Below are positions 15,498 to 22,787 of a stretch of DNA of 28,789 bases, piece by piece. The first letter of the stretch is position 1. Each line of letters begins with the position of its first letter. The DNA comes from a virus. The notes under the pieces were generated by a model. It was not told the DNA's origin. It ran no database searches and saw only the letters and a program-made list of their open reading frames with translations. The position numbers and the translations under genes were made by a program. Location: IMG/VR virus record IMGVR_UViG_3300031918_000116, positions 1 to 28,789 of that record. The stretch is one strand, 5' to 3'.

Positions 15498-15740
15498 ATG
15501 AAAGTACTCGAAGGAAACTTCTGGGGTGAAATTGTAGTTAAGCTAGTCCCTAACGTAAAATGCGTAACCAATAACCGCATACAAGGGGACGACTACTTCA
15601 TCCTGCAGAAGAAGAGACTAGATGACGGTACTTGGATCAACTGCCCTCCAAATGATGTTAGAATAATCACTAGAGACTTGTTTGTGACCTGCGTCCAGCC
15701 CGGATATTATCGTTTTGAGATATACGGAGCTAAACCTTAA
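15498..15740 (+). CDS. Unknown small protein
   Basis: An 80-residue beta-rich protein with two or three Cys and no recognised family. It has no good SD. A near-match to the late box, CATAAATT (15484-15491), lies 6 nt before the ATG, so it may share the close-spaced promoter layout despite one mismatch in the core. A TTGACA at 15480 has no matching -10. Confidence 0.65.
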   Translation: MKVLEGNFWGEIVVKLVPNVKCVTNNRIQGDDYFILQKKRLDDGTWINCPPNDVRIITRDLFVTCVQPGYYRFEIYGAKP

Positions 15741-15750
15741 GGGGGTTTGC

Positions 15751-15930
15751 GTGTTAGTTGACTATAGAGATCGTGAAACTGGCGAAGTGTTTGAACTTCT
15801 CTTCAAGAATAGAAGCGAAGTTACAGATACTGTAGTAAATGAGAAGACTGGCAATATTGCTGATAAGCAAATGGCGGCAGGTAGCTTCAAGTTTGCTGGA
15901 GTTCCATGGAACTCTGGACCTATGATGTAA
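15751..15930 (+). CDS. Unknown small protein, possibly a cysteine-less FmdB-like domain
   Basis: The GTG at 15751 follows a GGGGG SD region at 15741-15745. The 59-residue product reads VDYRDRETGEVFELL near the start and AAGSFKFAGVPW near the end. The layout (a YxY/YRD strand, TGxxFE, then a second TG, then a Gly/Phe tail) recalls FmdB zinc-ribbon proteins, but the CxxC pairs are replaced by ETG and KTG. This is a weak resemblance. Its stop overlaps the next start (TAATG). Confidence 0.6.
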   Translation: MLVDYRDRETGEVFELLFKNRSEVTDTVVNEKTGNIADKQMAAGSFKFAGVPWNSGPMM

Positions 15931-16106
15931 TGGGATTCGCAGTCGAATTCGATTTGTTCATCGGATTTGGTGTGAGTTATTCGAAGTCTGAGTATTGGAG
16001 GATGTTAGTCCTCCATTTGCCGTTCATCGCAATATACTTTTCACTCCCGAGTGAATCTAGTGAAATTAGTGAAGAAGATGACATTGAGGAAAGGCGTAGA
16101 CTGTGA
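15930..16106 (+). CDS. Unknown small protein with hydrophobic segment
   Basis: Starts at the ATG overlapping the previous stop (TAATG). The 58-residue product has two hydrophobic stretches, GFAVEFDLFIGFGVSY and MLVLHLPFIAIYFSL, the second perhaps a membrane segment, then an acidic to basic tail (SEEDDIEERRRL). Its role is unknown. Stop TGA overlaps the GTG of the deaminase gene. Confidence 0.6.
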   Translation: MGFAVEFDLFIGFGVSYSKSEYWRMLVLHLPFIAIYFSLPSESSEISEEDDIEERRRL

Positions 16107-16540
16107 GTATTGGACCTATTCCATCCCATAAGCTAGAAGTATTCAAGAAGATGCTAGTTGAATATGCATCTCTATCCAAAGATCCAAGAACTAAGGTAGG
16201 TGCGATGATTCTTCGTCCTGACTTGTCGATTGTGTCTGAAGGATATAATGGATTTCCTGCAGGATTTCCTGATCTCCCTGAATACTGGAACGATAGGGAC
16301 ATCAAGAATGCACTGGTCATTCATGCTGAAGAGAATGCTCTTGATTACGCAAATTCCATCTACCTACCAGACCATTTGCTGATCTGTTCACACTATCCTT
16401 GCCCTCGATGCGCATCTAAGATCATCAAGCGTAAGATCGCCCACGTTTACTACTTCAACGAGAAGAGGGCAGACCACAACTGCTCACTAACCGATGACGT
16501 TTTTAGTCGCGCTGGAGTGAAAACCTACTTCATTGGTTGA
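16103..16540 (+). CDS. dCMP deaminase
   Basis: The 145-residue protein has HAEENAL (H74, E76) and PCPRC (C100, C103), the zinc site of the cytidine/deoxycytidylate deaminase family, and KDPRTKVGAMI near the start. It converts dCMP to dUMP for thymidylate synthesis, a usual part of T4-like nucleotide metabolism (T4 cd). The GTG start lies in a GTGA overlap with AGGAAAGG upstream. Its stop codon overlaps the -35 box of the next promoter. It is slightly shorter than T4 Cd (193 residues), and all active-site residues are present. Confidence 0.9.
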   Translation: MSIGPIPSHKLEVFKKMLVEYASLSKDPRTKVGAMILRPDLSIVSEGYNGFPAGFPDLPEYWNDRDIKNALVIHAEENALDYANSIYLPDHLLICSHYPCPRCASKIIKRKIAHVYYFNEKRADHNCSLTDDVFSRAGVKTYFIG

Positions 16541-16565
16541 CAATCGACCCTCCTTGTCGTATCTT
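16537..16565 (+). promoter_or_regulatory. Sigma-70-type promoter TTGACA-N17-TATCTT
   Basis: Perfect -35 at 16537-16542 (overlapping the deaminase stop), 17-nt spacer, -10 at 16560-16565. Predicted start is near 16572. The same promoter recurs at 17745 and 26890. Confidence 0.78.
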
Positions 16566-16584
16566 AGGTAAGAACAAGGAGGGT
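16547..16584 (+). promoter_or_regulatory. SD-masking inverted repeat overlapping a promoter
   Basis: ACCCTCCTTGT (16547-16557) is the exact complement of ACAAGGAGGGT (16574-16584), with 16 nt between. The right arm holds the SD of the gene at 16588. The left arm lies wholly in the promoter spacer, so RNA starting near 16572 lacks it, while read-through RNA from the deaminase gene would hide the SD. T4 gene e uses the same logic. Confidence 0.7.
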
Positions 16585-16587
16585 ACT

Positions 16588-17274
16588 ATGAAAATCATCT
16601 GGACCAAAATCAAGAACCCGGAGATGCAGGCTAAGGTCCGCTATCTTTCGGGCGAATTCATGGTACGTCGCGAACTCCACAATCTCTACGGGGATCGGAA
16701 CAGCGAAATCGACGTATACCTCCACGCATTCTCTCACGCATTCTCCGAACTCCGGAAGTGTATCGACGAGAATGAGCTTGTTGAGTACGTTGAGGGTATC
16801 GACGAAGTTTCCGAAATGCTCACTGAATTTGCGGTTGAGAATTTCAAGAACCCTGTCGAGACTAAGGGAGAAACTGTCGACGAATATCAGGAGAAGATCT
16901 GGCTGAACACCTCCAAGGTGTTTGAGCGGTTCGTCGCTCTGATCGCTACTTTCGCATATCACAAGTACAGGTACATGCTGAGTCCTGATGATCGCAAGGT
17001 CGAGGATCGGAACTGCTATTACACTTGGCTTGAGATCAAGAAGTACAATCGAGACAATGGAATTCTCTTCAACTTCACCGATGAGGAACTTCAGGGTACC
17101 ATCTTGACTTGGTATGAGCAGTCGGTCCTTCCGAGGCACCCCGGACTGTTTGAAAAGGTCGACGCTAAGAATGGACACAATTGTTGTGACGTTCTTCAGC
17201 AGTACGCCGGACCCAAGCCTAAGATCCCCGCATCCGAAATGGCAGATGGATATGAATTCGATCTCGGAATCTAA
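16588..17274 (+). CDS. Unknown early protein
   Basis: Start is the ATG at 16588, 5 nt after AAGGAGGG; the open frame continues upstream to 16537, before the predicted transcription start. The 228-residue product is acidic and helical with many Glu, Tyr and Leu, and a Cys pair (NCCDVL) near the C-terminus. I do not recognise it. It has a dedicated strong promoter and an SD controlled by an inverted repeat, which suggests high early expression and a need to stay silent in read-through RNA. Codons look more C/G-ending than in the Nudix gene that follows. Confidence 0.82.
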   Translation: MKIIWTKIKNPEMQAKVRYLSGEFMVRRELHNLYGDRNSEIDVYLHAFSHAFSELRKCIDENELVEYVEGIDEVSEMLTEFAVENFKNPVETKGETVDEYQEKIWLNTSKVFERFVALIATFAYHKYRYMLSPDDRKVEDRNCYYTWLEIKKYNRDNGILFNFTDEELQGTILTWYEQSVLPRHPGLFEKVDAKNGHNCCDVLQQYAGPKPKIPASEMADGYEFDLGI

Positions 17275-17283
17275 TAATAAAGG

Positions 17284-17291
17284 ACTAAATA
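17284..17291 (+). promoter_or_regulatory. Late-type box ACTAAATA, exactly 5 nt before GTG
   Basis: TAAATA at 17286-17291, TTACA, then GTG at 17297. No SD lies between. Predicted transcription start is the GTG itself. Confidence 0.58.
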
Positions 17292-17296
17292 TTACA

Positions 17297-17758
17297 GTGA
17301 AGTCTTCAGGTTTTCTAATTAATTGTTTCGGGAAATATTTACTATGTCATGCGACATGCTTTAATGGTAGTTTTTCCAGAAACGACGGACATTGGGGTGT
17401 CCCTAAGGGTATTGTCGAAGGCGACGATACTCTTTTAGAAACTGCAATACGAGAAACTGTCGAGGAAACTGGAATTAATATTCCCATGCTTGTTTCTAAG
17501 GGTAATGCGGTGATGTATGAAGATTTACTCTTCAGGTATCGAACTACAAAGAAATCGGTATATGTTTATTATGTAGAGTCAAAAATAGACTTAACTAAAT
17601 CGACACTGAAATGTACATCTAGAATCACCGGAAGTCATTTACCTGAAAACGACGCTTTCTGTTGGGTTGATTGGGATACTGCAAGGGAAATGGTATCCAA
17701 GAGACAGAAAGAACTTTTCTCAGATGATAATCTGAAGAAAATAGTTGACAGAACGTAA
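17297..17758 (+). CDS. Nudix hydrolase
   Basis: The Nudix box starts at the Gly of WGVPKGIVEGDD, continues with TLLETAI and ends in RETVEETGI, fitting Gx5Ex7REUxEExGU with Asp in place of the first Glu. Nudix enzymes hydrolyse nucleoside diphosphates linked to another group (dNTPs, NADH, ADP-ribose, RNA caps); substrate is not readable here. The GTG at 17297 is chosen from the TAAATA box and because the preceding gene ends at 17274. The 153-residue length is normal. It looks more AT-rich than both neighbours, hinting at separate acquisition or late expression. Its last codons contain the -35 box of the RNA ligase promoter. Confidence 0.85.
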   Translation: MKSSGFLINCFGKYLLCHATCFNGSFSRNDGHWGVPKGIVEGDDTLLETAIRETVEETGINIPMLVSKGNAVMYEDLLFRYRTTKKSVYVYYVESKIDLTKSTLKCTSRITGSHLPENDAFCWVDWDTAREMVSKRQKELFSDDNLKKIVDRT

Positions 17759-17773
17759 GACTTCCAGTATCTT
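17745..17773 (+). promoter_or_regulatory. Sigma-70-type promoter TTGACA-N17-TATCTT
   Basis: -35 at 17745-17750, -10 at 17768-17773, predicted start near 17780. A small CTTTC/GAAAG hairpin spans the start site and SD. Confidence 0.78.
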
Positions 17774-17796
17774 TCCTATCAGAAAGGAGGTACGAT

Positions 17797-19008
17797 ATGT
17801 CTACACTGCGTGATTTTTTGAATGAGATGTTCGGTCCAGATAGCGGAGCGACCGTCGAAGATATTAAGACTCGGTTTTCTGCCGATTTTGGAGTTATGGT
17901 CGACGTTGTCGATGAACTGTATCTCTTCAAGTACGACATGATCGCGGTCAAGTGGAATCCAGTCACTTTCGAGTGTCGTGGAACCATCATGGAGCGACTG
18001 TCTGACGGTTCTTGGGAGTATGTCTCTCGACCTCCTGTCAAGTTCTTCAATTTGCGAGAGGGACATTGCCCTTATTCTCAGAAGGAGAACTTCCTTCGAG
18101 ACTTCGAGAATCTTGAATTGGTTCAGAAGGCTGACGGTTCTGCGATTCAGATGTATTTCTGGCGAGGGCAGTGGAGAATCTCCACCCTCGGGAAGATCAT
18201 CCCTTGCAGGGTTAGCGACTATGGGTTCACTTTCGCTGAACTGTTCATGAAGTTGTTTGGGGAAGAGGCGCTCACCAAGGCAAATCCAGAGTTCTGCTAC
18301 TTCCATGAACTCTGCACGAACTACAACATCATCGTCACTCACTATCCTGAGGATTCTATCTTCTTGCTCTTGGCTCGTAACGTCAGAACTGGCGAGTACA
18401 TGTCGACTGCGGAGCTTGACAATGCGGCTGAGGACTTCAATGAGCTTCGTCCGCATCGACTTAAGGTGTCTGAGTTGCCGTTGGTCGAAAGGACGCTAGA
18501 GGCTCTGGAAATGTTCGTAGAGGAGATGGCAACTGACCCTCGATACGGACAGAACCCTGAAGGATTCGTACTTTCGAACCCAGTACCCGTCGGGAAGATG
18601 AAGAATCAGCGTTACCTAGTACTTCACCGCCTAATCGGAGGCGGAGATAAGGGACACACTGTCAATAATCTCCTCGACATGTTCTTCGCAGGTATCATCG
18701 ACGACTTCTATTCTGATCTCACCGAGATGCAGAAGAATGCAATCGAGACTCTGCGCACCAAGATCGTGGGATATAACCCCAGCATCGAGGAATTCCTCCA
18801 GTCATGCAACCTTGGCGAAATTGATCGTAAGACTTTCGCACTGAAGGTGAATGAACTGGGAGATTTGAAGCGATTCAGTGGGTACATGTTCTACAGGTAC
18901 ATGGATCATGACTTTCTGCCGTTCACCGAATGGTTACTGTCTGGAAAGAACAACTCAAGGGTGTGGACAAAGTTCGAAGATCTCTGGAAGTCAGAGTTCG
19001 TCATCTAA
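17797..19008 (+). CDS. rnlA: T4 Rnl1-like RNA ligase
   Basis: The 403-residue protein has nucleotidyltransferase motif I KADGSAI (lysine K111), preceded by FECRGTIME (a RG element as in T4 RnlA), motif III FHELC, motif IV EGFVLSN and motif V KMKNQRYLVL. A C-terminal helical domain of about 120 residues follows, as in T4 Rnl1 (374 residues). Rnl1 joins 5'-phosphate and 3'-hydroxyl RNA ends using ATP and in T4 repairs tRNA cut by the host PrrC nuclease. AAAGGAGG lies 7 nt before the ATG, behind its own early-type promoter. No polynucleotide kinase gene is seen in the window. Confidence 0.88.
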   Translation: MSTLRDFLNEMFGPDSGATVEDIKTRFSADFGVMVDVVDELYLFKYDMIAVKWNPVTFECRGTIMERLSDGSWEYVSRPPVKFFNLREGHCPYSQKENFLRDFENLELVQKADGSAIQMYFWRGQWRISTLGKIIPCRVSDYGFTFAELFMKLFGEEALTKANPEFCYFHELCTNYNIIVTHYPEDSIFLLLARNVRTGEYMSTAELDNAAEDFNELRPHRLKVSELPLVERTLEALEMFVEEMATDPRYGQNPEGFVLSNPVPVGKMKNQRYLVLHRLIGGGDKGHTVNNLLDMFFAGIIDDFYSDLTEMQKNAIETLRTKIVGYNPSIEEFLQSCNLGEIDRKTFALKVNELGDLKRFSGYMFYRYMDHDFLPFTEWLLSGKNNSRVWTKFEDLWKSEFVI

Positions 19009-19023
19009 ACTAAGGAGAATGGA

Positions 19024-19155
19024 ATGCGAAAGGGATTTACTCTCATTGAATTGATGGTCGTTATCGTCATCGTCGGCATTTTTGCCTCACTCTTCATTCC
19101 GAAGATGTGTGGCAATGGTCATGTCGAACAGTACAATAGCCATGGCCCTCGATAA
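19024..19155 (+). CDS. Prepilin-like microprotein with type III signal peptide
   Basis: A 43-codon gene with AAGGAG (19012-19017) 6 nt before its ATG. The product begins MRKGFTLIELMVVIVIVG, a textbook prepilin motif: a basic leader, Gly-Phe cleavage site, Glu at +5, then about 20 hydrophobic residues (to SLFIPK near 27), then a short polar tail of 16 residues. Prepilin peptidase would be expected to cut after Gly4. The normal pilin globular domain is absent. The next frame overlaps and lacks a good SD. I infer a decoy or inhibitor of type IV pili or type II secretion; a captured host fragment is the alternative. Confidence 0.72.
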   Translation: MRKGFTLIELMVVIVIVGIFASLFIPKMCGNGHVEQYNSHGPR

Positions 19156-19330
19156 TTTCCACATCGAAAGAGAGTGTCATGAACTAGATGATCCTAAATT
19201 AGCCCTTTCTGTATGGCGAAATAAGATCGATGAACTTATTTCGAAATATGGAGAGGATTCTCTTCTAGGATTTGATGCAGGACACAATAACGTAGAAGCA
19301 ACAATATACCATGAGGTATGCCATGACTAA
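19121..19330 (+). CDS. Unknown small protein overlapping the pilin-like gene
   Basis: A 69-residue frame in the +1 frame relative to the pilin-like gene, overlapping it by 35 nt. Candidate starts are the ATG at 19121 (weak GTGTGG upstream) and at 19142. The acidic product (ERECHELDDPKLALSVWRN) has no recognised family. Translation may depend on coupling to the pilin-like gene, or on a +1 frameshift that would join them; there is no strong slippery site. It overlaps the YqeY start by 8 nt. Confidence 0.55.
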   Translation: MSNSTIAMALDNFHIERECHELDDPKLALSVWRNKIDELISKYGEDSLLGFDAGHNNVEATIYHEVCHD

Positions 19331-19781
19331 CCTATTCGAAAAAGTGAATACTGCGGTTGTAGAGGCCGCTAAGAACAAGGATTCTGCTCGACTGCTGATC
19401 CTTCGTACACTCGTCAGCGATATTCGCAACGTGGCCAAGAAGGCTTGTCGCGAAGAGGTCGTCGACGACGACGTGATGGGTGCTCTCGTCAAGGGAGTGA
19501 AGCAACGCGAAGACTCGATCACCCAGTTCAAGGCGGCTGGTCGAGAATACTTGGTGGAGAATGAGACTTTCCAAGTAAATGTCCTCAAGGAATTCCTACC
19601 TGAGCAGTTGAGTGAGGATAAAGTTCGCGAGATCGTCGTAGAGACTGTCGAGCGGATCGCCAACGGAGGCACGAAGTCCAAGAAGCTGATGGGAATGATC
19701 ATGAAGGAACTGAACCCTGAACTCAAGGGTAAGGCCGACATGAAATTCGTCAGTTCCATCCTCTCTGAGTTGTTGGTTTAA
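19323..19781 (+). CDS. yqeY: YqeY / GatB-tail family protein
   Basis: The 152-residue protein matches YqeY along its full length: an N-terminal helix with AAKNKDSARLLILRTLVSDI, then VKGVKQREDSITQFKAAGRE, LKEFLPEQLSEDK, and a C-terminal part with LMGMIMKELNPELKGKADMK and FVSSIL. This helical domain also forms the tail of GatB in the tRNA-dependent amidotransferase, where it contacts tRNA. YqeY itself is poorly understood and is unusual in a phage. The ATG at 19323 is chosen over 19311 because GAGG sits 6 nt before it. It lies between two RNA ligase genes, which suggests a tRNA-linked role. Confidence 0.85.
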   Translation: MTNLFEKVNTAVVEAAKNKDSARLLILRTLVSDIRNVAKKACREEVVDDDVMGALVKGVKQREDSITQFKAAGREYLVENETFQVNVLKEFLPEQLSEDKVREIVVETVERIANGGTKSKKLMGMIMKELNPELKGKADMKFVSSILSELLV

Positions 19782-19798
19782 TTCGAAAATCTTTTCCA

Positions 19799-19807
19799 TG
19801 CTATAAT
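19799..19807 (+). promoter_or_regulatory. Extended -10 promoter TGCTATAAT
   Basis: Consensus TATAAT at 19802-19807 with TGn. Predicted start is near 19814, one base before the ATG at 19815, so this transcript too would be nearly leaderless. No SD lies upstream of the gene. Confidence 0.6.
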
Positions 19808-19814
19808 TAATGGC

Positions 19815-20606
19815 ATGGAAAAGATTCAATTTACCGATTTCGAGGCGCATATCAAGGAAATCCAGCCAATAACGCTGGATCTTGCCAATCACTTGTTTTA
19901 CTGCATGAATACTATGCGAGTAAAGGCAAATAATAAGTACACTTACCTATGTCGAGACTCTGAAGGTAAATGGGAACTCCATATTTACAATTACGGATTT
20001 AATTACAGACATAAAGAGGACTATACTTCATACGTCTGCATATATCACGAGACTTGTAGAGAAAATGGATATGCTGAATTATCTTTTAGTGTTAAAGACG
20101 CCACTGTGCGTGGAGTATTTTCGTTTATTGACGATGTACTCACTAAGGAATATGAAAACGCTATAGGGAACGTAGCAAGACTAAGCAAAGTCAACGGTGA
20201 GTGGATATTCGCATCGGGTGTTAAGTTAGATGTAGATATGGGTATGGATTTCGAGGCGCTACGGGCTGAATTGCTAGGGGTGCTTCGAGGCGAAATTCCT
20301 GCAGAAGTGATACAAAATCCAGAAATCGAACCTGAAATTCTTGATGTATTCGACGCAGACGCAATTGAAGAATGCGATAATATCGTAACTGTTCTAGAAT
20401 CACATGAAATCGAATACTATCAAATAGACCCTAGTGATTTGAATAAACTAGCGAAGGCAGTTGTTGCTAGTAGGAAAGAAGGGAATGGGCCTTTTGCTAG
20501 AAATAGTGAAGGTGAATGGATTTCTGAGAATAACGGCAGTGTGATATACTATGATCCATGGAGTACACTATGTGCTTCTAGTGGCAGGTGGATTAAGTTC
20601 AAGTAG
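19815..20606 (+). CDS. Unknown protein
   Basis: A 263-residue protein not recognised. The N-terminal half is rich in Tyr and aromatic residues (YLCRDSEGKWELHIYNYGFN), and similar blocks near the C-terminus (RNSEGEWISENNGSVIYYD, SSGRWIKFK) suggest a repeated small beta motif of the form SEGxWxx. The middle is acidic (about 160-205). Visibly AT-richer than neighbouring ligase genes. Probable start at the ATG just after an extended -10 promoter. Confidence 0.72.
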   Translation: MEKIQFTDFEAHIKEIQPITLDLANHLFYCMNTMRVKANNKYTYLCRDSEGKWELHIYNYGFNYRHKEDYTSYVCIYHETCRENGYAELSFSVKDATVRGVFSFIDDVLTKEYENAIGNVARLSKVNGEWIFASGVKLDVDMGMDFEALRAELLGVLRGEIPAEVIQNPEIEPEILDVFDADAIEECDNIVTVLESHEIEYYQIDPSDLNKLAKAVVASRKEGNGPFARNSEGEWISENNGSVIYYDPWSTLCASSGRWIKFK

Positions 20607-20621
20607 TTGTTCGGAGGACAT

Positions 20622-20915
20622 ATGGAGATTGCAAGCGACGAGTACATTGCGAGTACCATACGAGAGTACATAAGCTCCATACTAGGCGGTACTGAAATAT
20701 CGCAGAGTTCGGTGCATATGCTGATTGCGTCACATACTAGGCTTCGAGCATTGAATCTTGAAGCTAGTGATTCATACATGGAATATGTGGAGAAACTTAA
20801 GGAACTGCGAAAAGCAGAGTTAGATGCCACACTCGTACAAGAATTCATTCGAGAAAAACTAAGAAACATGACGCTACAAGAAGTGGCGAATTACATAGGA
20901 GAAGACAATGGCTGA
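20622..20915 (+). CDS. Unknown helical protein
   Basis: Start is the ATG at 20622, 5 nt after CGGAGG; an earlier in-frame TTG at 20607 lacks an SD. The 97-residue product looks all-helical (YMEYVEKLKELRKAELDA) and is not recognised. Its last codons overlap the RNA ligase start by 8 nt, so it is probably co-expressed with that enzyme. Confidence 0.7.
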   Translation: MEIASDEYIASTIREYISSILGGTEISQSSVHMLIASHTRLRALNLEASDSYMEYVEKLKELRKAELDATLVQEFIREKLRNMTLQEVANYIGEDNG

Positions 20916-22158
20916 AAGAGCACTTGCGCATATTGAGAAGGTGGTTACTGTATACCCCATCGAAGGCGCTGACAATATCGAAATGGTTCAGGTTCTTGAC
21001 TTTCATGTCGTGAGCCAGAAGAGCAACGGCTACAAGAAGGGTGACCTCGTCGCGTACATTGAGGTGGATTCTATCCTACCTGATGGACTCGAACCTGCAG
21101 ATCAGGCCCGTCTCGGAGTAATCAAGACTCTCCTGAAGAAGGCTACTGGAGATGACATCGCAAAGCTAGAAGCTGAGCGTGAGGAAATCATCGCCAAGAA
21201 TACCAGACCTGAATTTGAAGATCTCCGTGCCAAGAAGTTCCGTATCAAGGCTCGTAAGTTCCTGAATAAGGTGGTTTCTCAGGGAATCATTTTCCCGCTA
21301 TCCATCCTCCCACCGGATATTGTCCCTGTTGAGGGACTGGACGTAACTGCCTCACTCGGTATTACCAAGGTGGTAGAAGATGCCGAGGATGTGAATACTG
21401 AGGAACAGACCGTACTGAACAAGAAGGGTGATTTCGAGAAGTTCCTCGATCATCACTTCATGCGCTATGCTCTCTACCGCAAGGGTAAGGATAGCTTCAA
21501 GGGAATGGATCGTACTGGGAAGTGGGAGCCTTGGATGGCCTCTCAGACTGACGAGGAGAACATCCAAAAGGTGTTCACTCGCATGAAGGCAAAGTACGGT
21601 GACCGTGCAGTATGGAATGTGACTTCCAAGATTGAAGGACAGTCCATGTCTGCCTACAATCATCAAGTCCCAACCTTGTTTGGCCTTCGCACCCGAAATG
21701 ACTTTGGAGTTTGCACTCATCACAGGCATTTGGTGACCGACGACGGCTCCAGATTCTGGCAGACTGTGAAGGAATTGGATATTCAGGCTCGACTCAAGTC
21801 GATCAATAAGAATCTAATGCTTCAGGGTGAACATGCTGGAGGTAAGATTCAGGGTAATATCTACAAGTTGCCTTCTCACAAGTTCTTCATCTTCAAGATT
21901 TGGGATATTGGGTTGAGGCACATGTATAACCTTGACGACATGCTAGAATTCTGCTTCAAGTACGAATTCGACCATGTCCCTGTCGTGGCTCAAAAGTTCG
22001 CACTGCCAGACACTGTTCAGGAACTGTTGGATTTCTCCAATGGAACTGACGAACTTGTTCCGGGGGTGAAGGTTCCTAGAGAGGGACTAGTATTCGACTT
22101 CGAGGACGATCACTTCAAGGTGAAGTCTCCGGAATACCTGATTCTACACGGCAAGTAA
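20908..22158 (+). CDS. RNA ligase with N-terminal OB domain (Deinococcus Rnl5-like)
   Basis: A 416-residue protein. Residues ~1-150 form an OB-like domain (IEGADNIEMVQVLDFHVVSQ, GDLVAYIEVDSILP, FRIKARKF, VVSQGIIFPLSILP), interrupted by a charged helical insertion of about 45 residues near 60-107. The nucleotidyltransferase domain has motif I KIEGQSM (K241), motif III-like FFIFKIWD, motif IV REGLVFDF and motif V FKVKSPEYL. This order matches the OB-plus-ligase group typified by Deinococcus radiodurans RNA ligase (Rnl5), which seals nicks in duplex RNA with a 3'-OH strand. AGGAG lies 7 nt before the ATG, and a bidirectional terminator follows. Confidence 0.85.
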   Translation: MAERALAHIEKVVTVYPIEGADNIEMVQVLDFHVVSQKSNGYKKGDLVAYIEVDSILPDGLEPADQARLGVIKTLLKKATGDDIAKLEAEREEIIAKNTRPEFEDLRAKKFRIKARKFLNKVVSQGIIFPLSILPPDIVPVEGLDVTASLGITKVVEDAEDVNTEEQTVLNKKGDFEKFLDHHFMRYALYRKGKDSFKGMDRTGKWEPWMASQTDEENIQKVFTRMKAKYGDRAVWNVTSKIEGQSMSAYNHQVPTLFGLRTRNDFGVCTHHRHLVTDDGSRFWQTVKELDIQARLKSINKNLMLQGEHAGGKIQGNIYKLPSHKFFIFKIWDIGLRHMYNLDDMLEFCFKYEFDHVPVVAQKFALPDTVQELLDFSNGTDELVPGVKVPREGLVFDFEDDHFKVKSPEYLILHGK

Positions 22159-22169
22159 GCAAAAAAAGA

Positions 22170-22193
22170 GCCTCCCGATTGGGAGGCTTTTTT
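22170..22193. terminator. Bidirectional intrinsic terminator
   Basis: GCCTCCC (22170-22176, counting the G) pairs with GGGAGGC (to 22187), flanked by an A run on the left and T run on the right. It serves the RNA ligase gene (+) and the convergent coiled-coil gene (-), whose stop codon lies in the T run. Confidence 0.9.
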
Positions 22194-22782
22194 ATTTTGA
22201 GTTTGCTGTTGAGTCTAACTGTTTAAGTTTCAATAGTAATGAATCTCTAGTGCTATTCTGACTAATAGTTTTTACCACAATGGCCCTGATCTCTTCTGGC
22301 TTTGGTTGCTTCGATGAATTATCCTTGATAGCAAGCCAATTACCTGCGGCTGTCAATAGTACTGTACCTATGAATCCAATAATCCACATCCTGAGTTCGC
22401 GCCTGAATGATGCTTTCTCAGTCCTGCGCTCACTCTCCACGTTCATCAAGGCTTTTACAATTGGTGTCAGTTCATATACTTCTTTAATGGTCTTTTCTAG
22501 CAGTGCTTCTATTTTCTCAATCCGGTCATATACTTCAATTACGTTTTCGTCAAATTTACCAAGAAGTTCTTTAATTTCTGCGATTTCGTCCTTCAAACCC
22601 TTCCGTCCATTACCCTCGATCTTATTGAACAACTTCTCTATGTTATCTCTAATTTCGTTGAATTTGTTTTCGGAATTTAACTTGAATTCTTTCAATGATG
22701 CCAACTCAGTCTTACACTGCCTAAGTTCTGTGATCTCAGTATAGAGTCTATCAAATTCTGCTTGGTGTGGGTCTGGACTCAT
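22192..22782 (-). CDS. Membrane-anchored coiled-coil protein
   Basis: A 196-residue protein. Residues ~8-125 show heptad-like Leu/Ile spacing with many Glu and Lys (FNEIRDNIEKLFNKIEG, VYDRIEKIEALLEKTIKEVY), so a long coiled coil. One membrane segment (MWIIGFIGTVLLTAAGNWLA) lies near 131-150, followed by a polar tail. Orientation is not certain. A perfect TATAAATA box 5 nt before the ATG predicts late expression, so a lysis-related (holin or spanin-like) or virion-associated role is possible but unproven. Confidence 0.8.
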   Translation of the reverse strand: MSPDPHQAEFDRLYTEITELRQCKTELASLKEFKLNSENKFNEIRDNIEKLFNKIEGNGRKGLKDEIAEIKELLGKFDENVIEVYDRIEKIEALLEKTIKEVYELTPIVKALMNVESERRTEKASFRRELRMWIIGFIGTVLLTAAGNWLAIKDNSSKQPKPEEIRAIVVKTISQNSTRDSLLLKLKQLDSTANSK

Positions 22783-22787
22783 TCAAA

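Noticed and set aside
17114-17296. N-terminal extension of the Nudix frame over the preceding gene
   Set aside because: It overlaps a solid gene in another frame and has no Nudix-like content; the TAAATA box points to the GTG at 17297.
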